DNA of 64,000 nucleotides from positions 1 through 64,000 of the forward strand of contig RAZJ01000007.1 in the NCBI GenBank assembly GCA_003612625.1. The letters are read 5' to 3'. Below are positions 7,757-15,485 of this stretch, one piece after another. The stretch is from a bacterium 1XD42-1. GTDB taxonomy: Bacteria > Bacillota > Clostridia > Oscillospirales > Ruminococcaceae. The number at the start of each line of letters is the position of its first letter. Within the stretch, counting starts at the first letter, position 1. Both the position numbers and the translations under genes were made by a program. The notes beneath the pieces are model-generated. The model had not been told where the DNA came from, did not search any database, and saw only the letters and a list, made by a program, of their open reading frames with translations.

Positions 7757-9202
7757 TTGAAACAGGATATTATTAAAATGTCGGTAAAAACCCTCAGCCG
7801 CTGTTTAGAAACAAAAGAACTTTCCGCTTTAGAGGCCGCAGATGCGTATTTGGAGCAAATTGAGAAAAAAGAGGCTGAAATCGGGGCATTCCTCACCATA
7901 ACAAAGGAAGCAGCCTGGGAAACAGCAAAACAAGTGGATGCAAAACGGATGAAAAATGAACCGCTGCCTCCATTGGCAGGGATTCCAGCTGGAATCAAGG
8001 ACAATATTTGCACAAAAGGTATTCCAACGACCTGTGCTTCCCGGATGCTGGAACATTTTATCCCCCCTTATGACGCCGCAGTCATGGAACAGATGAAAGC
8101 CAGCGGCGTGGTTATGCTGGGAAAATTGAATATGGATGAATTTGCAATGGGTTCCACTACGGAACATTCTTATTTTAAAGAAACCCATAATCCCCGGGAT
8201 CTTTCCAGAGTACCGGGGGGCAGCTCCGGTGGTGCGGCGGCAGCGGTTGCCGCTTATGAAGCAGCGTTTTCCCTGGGATCGGATACAGGCGGCTCCATCC
8301 GCCAGCCAGCCGCTTTTTGCGGTGTAGTAGGAATGAAGCCTACTTATGGCACAGTGTCCCGCTATGGACTGGTAGCCTTTGCATCCTCTTTGGATCAGAT
8401 AGGGCCTTTAACCCGGACAGTTGAAGATAATGCGTTGATATTACAATCTATTATCAGCCAGGATCAGCGGGATACTACCAGCTTGGCCCATCCCAATCCG
8501 GATTTTTTAGCGGGCTTGGAAAAGGGTGTTCAGGGCTTGCGGATTGCGTTGCCAAAAGAATATTTTGCTCCGGGGATTGATCCGGAAATCCGCCAGGCTG
8601 TCAAAAAAGCGGCAGCTTCCTTTGAAAAAATGGGCGCGAAGGTTGGGGAAGCTTCTTTGCCAACGCTGGAGTATGCCCTGCCTGCTTACTATGTGATTTC
8701 TTCTGCGGAAGCATCCTCCAATCTTTCCCGTTTTGATGGGGTACGCTATGGATACCGTTCTGAAAATGCACCTTCCCTGGAGGAGCTTTATAAAAATACC
8801 CGCAGTGAAGGCTTTGGAGAAGAAGTAAAACGGCGTATCCTTTTAGGAACCTTTGTATTAAGTGCTGGTTATTATGACGCCTACTATAAAAAAGCCCAGC
8901 AAGTCCGTTCTTTGGTCTGCCGGGATTTTGAACAGGTATTCAGCCAGTGGGATTTAATCCTTTCCCCGGTTGCCCCCACCACAGCTTACCGGTTAGGCGA
9001 AAAACGGGAAAATCCTCTGGAAATGTACCAGGGAGATCTATGTACAGTGCCTGTTAATATTGCAGGGCTTCCGGCGCTTTCCATGCCCTGCGGCTTTGAC
9101 AGGGAAGGGCTCCCTATTGGGATGCAGATTATCGGGAAGCATTTTCGGGAAGATCTGATTTACCAGGCGGCACAGGCATTTGAAAAGGAGGCGGCAATAT
9201 GA
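7757..9202 (+). CDS. gatA: Asp-tRNA(Asn)/Glu-tRNA(Gln) amidotransferase subunit A
   Basis: 481-residue amidase subunit that releases ammonia from glutamine (or asparagine) for transfer to the mischarged tRNA. The amidase-signature triad is visible: Lys near 79 in IPAGIKDNICTKG, the cis-Ser near 155 in VPGGSSGGAAAA, and the nucleophile Ser near 179 in GSDTGGSIRQPAA. It starts with TTG behind GGGAGGAGG and follows the AspRS-GatC fusion by 20 bases. The last 4 bases overlap gatB, which suggests coupled translation. No separate gatC lies nearby, in agreement with the fusion. Confidence 0.96.
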   Translation: MKQDIIKMSVKTLSRCLETKELSALEAADAYLEQIEKKEAEIGAFLTITKEAAWETAKQVDAKRMKNEPLPPLAGIPAGIKDNICTKGIPTTCASRMLEHFIPPYDAAVMEQMKASGVVMLGKLNMDEFAMGSTTEHSYFKETHNPRDLSRVPGGSSGGAAAAVAAYEAAFSLGSDTGGSIRQPAAFCGVVGMKPTYGTVSRYGLVAFASSLDQIGPLTRTVEDNALILQSIISQDQRDTTSLAHPNPDFLAGLEKGVQGLRIALPKEYFAPGIDPEIRQAVKKAAASFEKMGAKVGEASLPTLEYALPAYYVISSAEASSNLSRFDGVRYGYRSENAPSLEELYKNTRSEGFGEEVKRRILLGTFVLSAGYYDAYYKKAQQVRSLVCRDFEQVFSQWDLILSPVAPTTAYRLGEKRENPLEMYQGDLCTVPVNIAGLPALSMPCGFDREGLPIGMQIIGKHFREDLIYQAAQAFEKEAAI

Positions 9203-10626
9203 GTATTCAGGAATACGAAATGATCATTGGCTTGGAAGTCCATGTGGAGTTAAAAACAAAAACAAAAATCTTTTGCGGCTGTTCCACAGAATTTGGAGCG
9301 GAACCCAATACCCAATGCTGTCCAGTTTGTATGGGGATGCCGGGGACATTGCCTGTTTTGAATGAGCAGGTTGTCCATTTTGCCGTAAAAGCGGGCCTGG
9401 CAACCAACTGTGAAATTGCGTATATCTCGAAACAGGATCGTAAAAATTATTTTTATCCGGATCTGCCAAAAGCTTACCAGATTTCCCAATATGATTTACC
9501 CCTTTGCCACCATGGATGGCTGGAAATTGAACAGGATCAAGGCGTAAAGCGGATTGGGATCACCCGCATTCATATCGAAGAAGATGCCGGAAAGCTGGTC
9601 CATGTGGAAGGAAAAGGTACTCTGGTGGACTGCAACCGGTGCGGAGTCCCTTTGATTGAAATTGTGTCAGAACCGGAAATCACCTCCGGAGAGGAGGCGA
9701 AAGCTTATCTTCAAAAGCTGCGGGCCATTTTGCTGTATACCGGCATTTCAGATGTGCGGATGAATGAAGGTTCCATGCGCTGTGATGTGAACCTGTCGGT
9801 CCGGAAAAAAGGCGAAAAAAAATTAGGCACCCGAACCGAAATGAAAAATTTAAACAGCATCCAGAACGTAGGGAAAGCCATAGAGTTTGAATTTAACCGA
9901 CAGGTGCAGGTCTTGGAAAGCGGCGGACAGATCATCCAGGAAACCCGGCGTTTTGACGCAGCAAATGGGAAAACCTTTTCCATGCGGTCAAAAGAAAATG
10001 CAAATGATTACCGGTATTTCCCCGATCCGGATTTGGCCCCCATTAAAATTTCAAAAGCCCTCCGGACATCATTAGCATCCGATATCCCCCAGCTTCCAGA
10101 CGCCCGGAAAGCCGTTTATATGGAGCAATACGGGCTGTCTGCCTATGCCGCGGAACAAATAACCTGCCAGCGGTCAATGGCGGATTATTTTGAACAAACG
10201 GTATCTTTGTGCCATTATCCAAAGATCTGTGCCAATCTTCTTTTGAGCGAGGGCCTGCGCTTATCCAGCGGGGAGGAGGATTCCATCCCCATTCAACCGG
10301 GACATTTTGCCGCCGCCGCAGATTTATTAGGGGAAGAAATCATCAACAGCAGCACCTGCCGGAAGGTGATCCAAATCTTATGGAAAGAGGACCAGGATCC
10401 AAAAGCTTTGGTAGAACGGGAACATTTAGCCCAAATTCAGGATAAAAGCCTTTTAGAAGCTATGGCAAAGGAAGTAATTGCAGCTTATCCCCAGGCGGCA
10501 GAAAGCTACCGTCAGGGAAAAACAGCGGCTTTGCAGTCTTTAATTGGGCAGATGATGAAACAAACCCAAGGGAAAGGCCATCCTGAAAAAATACGGGAAG
10601 CCTTAGAACAGGCATTACAACAATAA
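9199..10626 (+). CDS. gatB: Asp-tRNA(Asn)/Glu-tRNA(Gln) amidotransferase subunit B
   Basis: 475-residue tRNA-binding and kinase-like subunit that activates the misacylated tRNA with ATP and accepts ammonia through a channel from GatA. It shows the family N-terminus IIGLEVHVELKTKTKIFCGC and the zinc-binding cysteines CGCSTEFG...CCPVC near residues 27-44. The central RIHIEEDAGKLVH and MRCDVNLSVR segments and the C-terminal helical tail domain (YRQGKTAALQSLIGQMMKQT) are also present. Start codon ATGA overlaps the gatA stop. It ends the operon; a long hairpin follows. Confidence 0.97.
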   Translation: MSIQEYEMIIGLEVHVELKTKTKIFCGCSTEFGAEPNTQCCPVCMGMPGTLPVLNEQVVHFAVKAGLATNCEIAYISKQDRKNYFYPDLPKAYQISQYDLPLCHHGWLEIEQDQGVKRIGITRIHIEEDAGKLVHVEGKGTLVDCNRCGVPLIEIVSEPEITSGEEAKAYLQKLRAILLYTGISDVRMNEGSMRCDVNLSVRKKGEKKLGTRTEMKNLNSIQNVGKAIEFEFNRQVQVLESGGQIIQETRRFDAANGKTFSMRSKENANDYRYFPDPDLAPIKISKALRTSLASDIPQLPDARKAVYMEQYGLSAYAAEQITCQRSMADYFEQTVSLCHYPKICANLLLSEGLRLSSGEEDSIPIQPGHFAAAADLLGEEIINSSTCRKVIQILWKEDQDPKALVEREHLAQIQDKSLLEAMAKEVIAAYPQAAESYRQGKTAALQSLIGQMMKQTQGKGHPEKIREALEQALQQ

Positions 10627-10630
10627 AAAA

Positions 10631-10672
10631 TCCCCATTCTCTGCAAAACAATCGTTTTGCAGAGAATGGGGA
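10631..10672. terminator. Terminator between gatB and the convergent membrane gene
   Basis: A perfect 19-bp stem around AATC, from TCCCCATTCTCTGCAAAAC to its inverted copy. A T-run follows on the minus strand (TTTTTTATTG), so it chiefly serves the gene at 10685. It also lies directly after gatB and may stop both transcripts. Confidence 0.85.
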
Positions 10673-10684
10673 CAGAAGCCGTTT

Positions 10685-11488
10685 CTAAGCTGGGGCATCT
10701 TCTAAATACATTCCTGTAACCCCTGCAAATATGCCTAATAATAAGAAAGCAACTGCTTCCGGAATGGACAGTGCCAGGGGAATGGAAGCCTGCGGCCCGA
10801 TTAAAATACCGGCTCCCGCTGAAAGGGCTGCCAAAGAAAAAGGATATGCAAAAGCGGCTGTCTGCTGGCCTGCTTTTACCAGGTCGGCTCCCGCAGCAAA
10901 ACGCCCAAAGGCTAAAAAGAATAATGTACCAAAGCCCATAGCAACAATCGAAAGCATTTGATCGGAAACATGGCGGGAAGCAGTATAATCCATAAAACGG
11001 GTTACAAGGACTGCGGCCATCCAAAGGCATGGAATCATGGCAAGATAACCATTGATATGGGCCATTTTTTCTCTGGAGCTTTTTACCGCAAAATAAATCA
11101 GCAGGACTGCCGCAACCAAAGGCAAGGCTGACAGCCCGATTAAGCGGATTACAATGCCGAAACGGGACAGCGGCAAATAATTGGGGCCATAAATTTTAGA
11201 CTGGCTGGGTACAGCTAAAATCAGTATGCCAATGCTTCCCAATAAAGCGCTGAATCGTAACGGAGGGAGGACTGGAATCTGCGGATTTTGTGGTTTATGG
11301 CTTAACCCGCTGACAAAAAACAAAAGGATTGCTGCCAGAATGAGAAAGGAATATGTCATAGTAAAGGCCCGGTTTCCCATATAAAAGCCTGTGCTGGGAT
11401 CAATACAGGCCCGGTGGATGACAATGCGCAGTAAAGTACATACAACAGCGGCTATCACAAAAAGCCGCCGGGATAATTTATATGACAT
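10685..11488 (-). CDS. Multi-pass membrane protein of unknown function
   Basis: 267 residues with seven or eight predicted transmembrane segments (for example FVIAAVVCTLLRIVI, SFLILAAILLFFVSGL, LIGLSALPLVAAVLLIYFAV, LSIPEAVAFLLLGIFAGVTG). No catalytic motif or named family is recognisable. The frame extends upstream to 11536, but I chose the ATG at 11488 because GAGGG lies 9 bases before it. It has its own promoter at 11545-11573 and stands alone between two convergent or divergent neighbours, so context gives no function. Confidence 0.8.
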   Translation of the reverse strand: MSYKLSRRLFVIAAVVCTLLRIVIHRACIDPSTGFYMGNRAFTMTYSFLILAAILLFFVSGLSHKPQNPQIPVLPPLRFSALLGSIGILILAVPSQSKIYGPNYLPLSRFGIVIRLIGLSALPLVAAVLLIYFAVKSSREKMAHINGYLAMIPCLWMAAVLVTRFMDYTASRHVSDQMLSIVAMGFGTLFFLAFGRFAAGADLVKAGQQTAAFAYPFSLAALSAGAGILIGPQASIPLALSIPEAVAFLLLGIFAGVTGMYLEDAPA

Positions 11489-11544
11489 TGCTAGAACCCT
11501 CTTTTCCTGTTCGGTTGTTTGAAAACATGAACTCAATCTTTATT

Positions 11545-11573
11545 ATTATACCCCCAGGCAACAAGACGGTCAA
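11545..11573 (-). promoter_or_regulatory. Promoter of the membrane protein at 10685
   Basis: TTGACC (11568-11573), 17-bp spacer, TATAAT (11545-11550). Confidence 0.75.
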
Positions 11574-11686
11574 TAGCAGGATGAAAGGATTTTTCTTTCT
11601 CCGGCTGTATAGAACATTCCGGTTGCAGCAAAATATTTTATAGAATCATTTCAATGAAATTTTATAATAAAATCTTTCAACAGGAA

Positions 11687-11715
11687 TTGCTATTCTTCGT
11701 CATTTATTCTATAAT
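11687..11715 (+). promoter_or_regulatory. iadA promoter
   Basis: TTGCTA (11687-11692), 17-bp spacer, TATAAT (11710-11715). It lies about 45 bases upstream of the iadA start codon. The rest of the interval from 11489 shows nothing else beyond the divergent promoter. Confidence 0.65.
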
Positions 11716-11766
11716 GTAACAAAGTATGTCCAAAATAACCAAGTCAATAGAAAGCAGGTGTTTTTC

Positions 11767-12957
11767 ATGGCACTTACTCTGCTCAAAGGCGGTACTGTTT
11801 ACGGGCCAAATCCAATGGGCCGTCAGGATATTCTGTTAGGCGGGGGGAAAATTTTAAAAATTGCGCCGGATTTAGATACTTTTTCACCTTATGGAGTAGA
11901 AATCATTCCAGCAGAAGGACTCATTATATTTCCAGGGCTGATTGACAGCCATGTCCATATTCTGGGCGGCGGCGGTGAAGGAGGATATCATACCCGGACA
12001 CCGGAAATTATGCTTTCCCAAATCACCAGCGGCGGGGTTACAACAGTAGTAGGATGTATCGGTACAGATGGGACAACCCGTGCTTTGACCAGCCTGATTG
12101 CAAAGGCAAGGGGGCTTCGGGAAGAAGGGATTTCCTGTTTTGCTTATACAGGCTCTTATCAGATTCCAGTCCGCACTTTAACCGGAAGCGTTACAGATGA
12201 CTTGATTGTAGTAGATTTGGTCATTGGCTGCGGGGAGGTTGCCATTTCTGATCACCGTTCTTCCCAGCCTACTTTTGAGGAATTTGCCCGGACAGCAGCG
12301 GATACCCGCCTTGGGGGGATTCTTTCCGGAAAAGCCGGCGTTGTGAATATCCATATGGGGGATGGCCCGGCAGGATTGGAGTATTTGCGTCGTCTGGTTC
12401 GGGAAACAGAAATTCCTGCCCATAACCTGCTGCCTACCCATATCAACCGCAGCGGTACCTTGATGGCGGATGGGATTGCTTATGCAAAGGAATTAAATGG
12501 TTTTATTGATTTGACCACCAGCTCGGACCCGGATTTCCTGGAACCGGATGAAATCAAAGCAAGTACCGGTTTGCGTATGGCATTGGATGGACGGGTACCA
12601 CCGGAACAGATTACCTTTTCTTCTGACGGCCAGGGCAGTATGCCGATTTTCGGGCCGGATCGGACTTACCAGGGCTTAGGGGTAGGACGGGTAGATTCCT
12701 TGTACCGGGAAGTGCGGGATGCCCATTTAACGGAAGGGATTCCGCTGGAAACCGCATTGCTGCCAGTAACAGCCAATCCTGCCCGTATTTTAAAATTAGC
12801 AGGGAAAGGGGTTATTGCAGAAGGAGCAGATGCTGATTTGGTTTTAGTGGATCAGGACCTGATGATCCAAAGGGTTTTTGCAGGCGGAAAAACCATGGTA
12901 GAAAATGGGCAGGTTAAAGTATGGGGGACATTTGAACCCCATAGCAGCAAGCCCTGA
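11767..12957 (+). CDS. iadA: Isoaspartyl (beta-aspartyl) dipeptidase
   Basis: 396-residue amidohydrolase that cleaves isoAsp-X dipeptides, which arise from damaged proteins. Metal-binding motifs of the fold are visible: GLIDSHVHILGGGGEGG near residue 60, the Glu of VIGCGEVAISDHR near 160, the His of VVNIHMGDGP near 200, LLPTHINRSG near 225, and the Asp of ITFSSDGQGSMP near 280. The ATG at 11767 follows CAGGTG by 6 bases; a GTG nine bases upstream is less likely. It shares a transcript with a YfcC-like transporter 41 bases downstream, suggesting uptake and use of acidic peptides or amino acids. Confidence 0.93.
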   Translation: MALTLLKGGTVYGPNPMGRQDILLGGGKILKIAPDLDTFSPYGVEIIPAEGLIIFPGLIDSHVHILGGGGEGGYHTRTPEIMLSQITSGGVTTVVGCIGTDGTTRALTSLIAKARGLREEGISCFAYTGSYQIPVRTLTGSVTDDLIVVDLVIGCGEVAISDHRSSQPTFEEFARTAADTRLGGILSGKAGVVNIHMGDGPAGLEYLRRLVRETEIPAHNLLPTHINRSGTLMADGIAYAKELNGFIDLTTSSDPDFLEPDEIKASTGLRMALDGRVPPEQITFSSDGQGSMPIFGPDRTYQGLGVGRVDSLYREVRDAHLTEGIPLETALLPVTANPARILKLAGKGVIAEGADADLVLVDQDLMIQRVFAGGKTMVENGQVKVWGTFEPHSSKP

Positions 12958-12998
12958 GATAACAGGTTCTAAAAAGTTATTTTTGAGGAGGAAAAGAT

Positions 12999-14519
12999 AT
13001 GGCCGGAACAAAGCCAAAAAAAGGAATCCGTGTTCCACATACCTATGTCATTATTTTTTGTGTTGTTGTATTTTGCACCTTATTAACTTATTTTGTGCCT
13101 TTGGGGAAATATGAAACCAGAGATGTGACTTATATGCAGGGCACCAGTGAAAAAACCAGGACTGTTATCGATCCGGACAGTTTCAGCTATGTGCTGGATG
13201 AAAACGGCAATAAAGTAACAGCAGCAACCCCGCTTTTTGGAACAGAAGATTTTGGAAAACAGGGTATGCTGAATTATATGTTTGAAGGCTTGACTTCAGG
13301 CAGCAAAAGCGGATCTGCAGTAGGGATTGTTGCTTTTATCCTAGTCATTGGCGGCGCTTTTGGGATTGTATTGCGGACAGGCGCCGTAGATAACGGGATT
13401 CTGGTGATGATCCGTAAAACAAAAGGTTCAGAAATCTTTTTAATCCCTGTTTTATTCACTTTATTTTCTTTAGGCGGCGCAGTATTTGGCATGGGGGAAG
13501 AAGCTATTCCTTTTGCAATGATCCTTGTCCCCATGCTGATTGCTATGGGCTATGACGCCGTAGTGGGCGTATTAGTTACTTATTGTGCCACCCAGATTGG
13601 GTTTGGTGCTTCCTGGATGAATCCTTTCAGTTTAGCCATTGCACAAGGGGTTTCCGGCGTCCCTGTATTATCCGGTGCACCGTTCCGGATTGTATTATGG
13701 ATTATGTTTACTGCCGTAGGGGCAGGATATACCATGATCTATGCCAAAAATATTAAAAAGAATCCAAAATTGTCGGTTGCTTATGAAAGCGATACTTTTT
13801 ACCGGGAAGAATTCAAAGCAAAAGATGAAGAAAAAATCGAATTTAATCTGGGACATAAACTGATTTTACTGATCATTGCCGCCACCATTGTTTGGACGAT
13901 TTGGGGCGTTATTTCCAAAGGCTATTATATTCCGGAAATTGCTTCCCAGTTTTTTATTATGGGTTTAGCTGCCGGCGTTGTAGGCGTTATTTTTAAATTA
14001 AACAATATGACCGTCAGTGACATTGCAAAATCCTTCCAGCAGGGCGCTGCTGATTTAGTAGGCGCGGCTTTGGTCGTTGGTATGGCCCAGGGGATTATCA
14101 TTGTTTTAGGCGGAACAAGCGCAACAGATGGGACTGTATTAAATACCATCCTCCATGCTATGGGCAATGCGCTGCAAGGCTTGCCGGAGGCAGTATGCGC
14201 ATGGTTAATGTATGTTTTCCAGACCGTATTTAATTTCTTTGTAGTTTCCGGTTCCGGCCAGGCAGCTTTGACCATGCCGATTATGGCGCCTTTGTCGGAT
14301 TTGGTAGGGGTTACCCGCCAGACTGCCGTATTAGCTTTCCAATTAGGGGATGCTTTTTCCAACTTAATTGTACCCACATCCGGATGCCTGTTGGGGACTT
14401 TAGGCGTAGCCCGTTTGGAATGGGGCAAATGGGCCAAAGCACAAATTAAAATGCAGGGCTTATTATTTGTGCTGGCTTCTATCGTGATGATTGTTGCTGT
14501 TGTGATTGGATTTAACTAA
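12999..14519 (+). CDS. YfcC/DcuC-type anion or amino-acid transporter
   Basis: 506-residue integral membrane protein of the YfcC family (relatives of DcuC and ArcD carriers), with about 12 hydrophobic segments. Family landmarks include IRVPHTYVIIFCVVVF at the N-terminus, the extracytoplasmic loop carrying the YVLDENGNKV stretch, GMGEEAIPFAMILVPM, and the late VVSGSGQAALTMPIMAPLSD. AGGAGG precedes the ATG at 12999. Substrates of this family are poorly defined. Pairing with iadA makes aspartyl peptides, dicarboxylates or basic amino acids reasonable guesses, but that is inference. Confidence 0.85.
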   Translation: MAGTKPKKGIRVPHTYVIIFCVVVFCTLLTYFVPLGKYETRDVTYMQGTSEKTRTVIDPDSFSYVLDENGNKVTAATPLFGTEDFGKQGMLNYMFEGLTSGSKSGSAVGIVAFILVIGGAFGIVLRTGAVDNGILVMIRKTKGSEIFLIPVLFTLFSLGGAVFGMGEEAIPFAMILVPMLIAMGYDAVVGVLVTYCATQIGFGASWMNPFSLAIAQGVSGVPVLSGAPFRIVLWIMFTAVGAGYTMIYAKNIKKNPKLSVAYESDTFYREEFKAKDEEKIEFNLGHKLILLIIAATIVWTIWGVISKGYYIPEIASQFFIMGLAAGVVGVIFKLNNMTVSDIAKSFQQGAADLVGAALVVGMAQGIIIVLGGTSATDGTVLNTILHAMGNALQGLPEAVCAWLMYVFQTVFNFFVVSGSGQAALTMPIMAPLSDLVGVTRQTAVLAFQLGDAFSNLIVPTSGCLLGTLGVARLEWGKWAKAQIKMQGLLFVLASIVMIVAVVIGFN

Positions 14520-14528
14520 AAAAGAGTC

Positions 14529-14573
14529 AGCAAATCCCGCAGGCTGTTTGAACCTGCGGGATTTGCTCTTTCA
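14529..14573 (+). terminator. Terminator after the YfcC-like gene
   Basis: A perfect 15-bp stem (AGCAAATCCCGCAGG and its inverted copy) is followed by CTTTC. It sits between convergent genes and can serve both. Confidence 0.85.
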
Positions 14574-14592
14574 TTGAGTGGGAATCAAGTCT

Positions 14593-15207
14593 TTATTTTT
14601 TGCGGGGATATTTTCCATTCCCATCCTTTCCAGTTTTGGATTTTTTCTTCCGTTTCCGCACAGAAAATCCAAATGTGCCTAATTGTGCGCCTAAAGCAAA
14701 ATATTTCCCGTGGGCATAGGCTGCCAGCCCGGCTTTTTCAAGACATAAACTGCCCTCCTGGTTGATCAAGGTTTCTTCCACATCCAGGGCGATAATTTCC
14801 GCTAAAAACATATGGTGAGATCCCAGGGGGATGATTTCCCTGACCCGGCATTCCAAAGCCAATGGGCATTCTGCTACCAGCGGGGCCGCAATTTCAGAAG
14901 CCTCTGCCGGCGTTAATCCGCAGGCTTCCCATTTATCCAAATCCCTGCCGGAACGCACCCCGCAAAAATCAGCCGCTTTGATCAAAGAAGCAGGTGTTAA
15001 ATTGACAGCAAATTCCTTATTTTGCATAATCAGCTCATAGGAATAACGCTGGGGACGGATGGAAACATAAGTCATAGGAGGATGGGTATTGACGATTCCA
15101 GTCCAGGCGGCTGTCATTAAATTGGGATGTTCCAAATCCCCGCAGGAAATCAGTGCAGGCGGGACAGGTGCAAAAACAGCACCAGGTTTCCAAACAATCT
15201 TACTCAT
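14593..15207 (-). CDS. Flavin reductase-like (flavoredoxin-type) FMN-binding protein
   Basis: 204 residues of the FMN-binding split-barrel family. Family features include the N-terminal KPGAVFAPVPPALISCGD, NLMTAAWTGIVNTHPPM, YVSIRPQRYSYELI, EFAVNLTP and FCGVRSGRDLDKW (the last is typical of flavoredoxin-like members). The role is probably electron transfer or NAD(P)H:flavin reduction in the cytoplasm. The basic tail (RKRKKKSKTGKDGNGK) is unusual. The ATG at 15207 begins the conserved domain, but its upstream ribosome-binding match is poor. The gene diverges from nadE and no redox partner lies nearby. Confidence 0.85.
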   Translation of the reverse strand: MSKIVWKPGAVFAPVPPALISCGDLEHPNLMTAAWTGIVNTHPPMTYVSIRPQRYSYELIMQNKEFAVNLTPASLIKAADFCGVRSGRDLDKWEACGLTPAEASEIAAPLVAECPLALECRVREIIPLGSHHMFLAEIIALDVEETLINQEGSLCLEKAGLAAYAHGKYFALGAQLGTFGFSVRKRKKKSKTGKDGNGKYPRKK

Positions 15208-15277
15208 AAATAAAAGAGGATACCCTTCTTTCCATAGAATTTTTAATTGGATTCGACAGAAAAAATTTATGAAAGTC

Positions 15278-15306
15278 TTGCAAAACACAAAAGACATAAT
15301 TATAAT
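15278..15306 (+). promoter_or_regulatory. nadE promoter
   Basis: TTGCAA (15278-15283) and TATAAT (15301-15306) with a 17-bp spacer. Confidence 0.75.
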
Positions 15307-15312
15307 AGAAGA

Positions 15313-15485
15313 AGCAGAATCATATTTTGCGGAATGATTTCTGCCTTTACATGGCCGTACGTGGTTTTGCGGCGAAAGCCCCGAAAGCCCGGCGGTCTCG
15401 GGAGAAGAAATGAAAAAGGGTGCGGCGCCTCTGGCTGCTTGGCAGCTTAGAGGCGCTGTTTCCGTCAAAAGGAGTTTTTTGCTTT
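15313..15485 (+). promoter_or_regulatory. Structured GC-rich nadE leader, class unknown
   Basis: About 170 nt separate the predicted start from nadE. It can fold into several stems, including GCCG/CGGC (15352-15373), CCCCGA/TCTCGGG, and a strong GCGCCTCT/AGAGGCGC hairpin (15425-15456) that ends shortly before the ribosome-binding AAAGGAG. There is no T-run, so any control would act on translation. I did not recognise a known NAD, ZTP or other riboswitch consensus. Confidence 0.4.
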
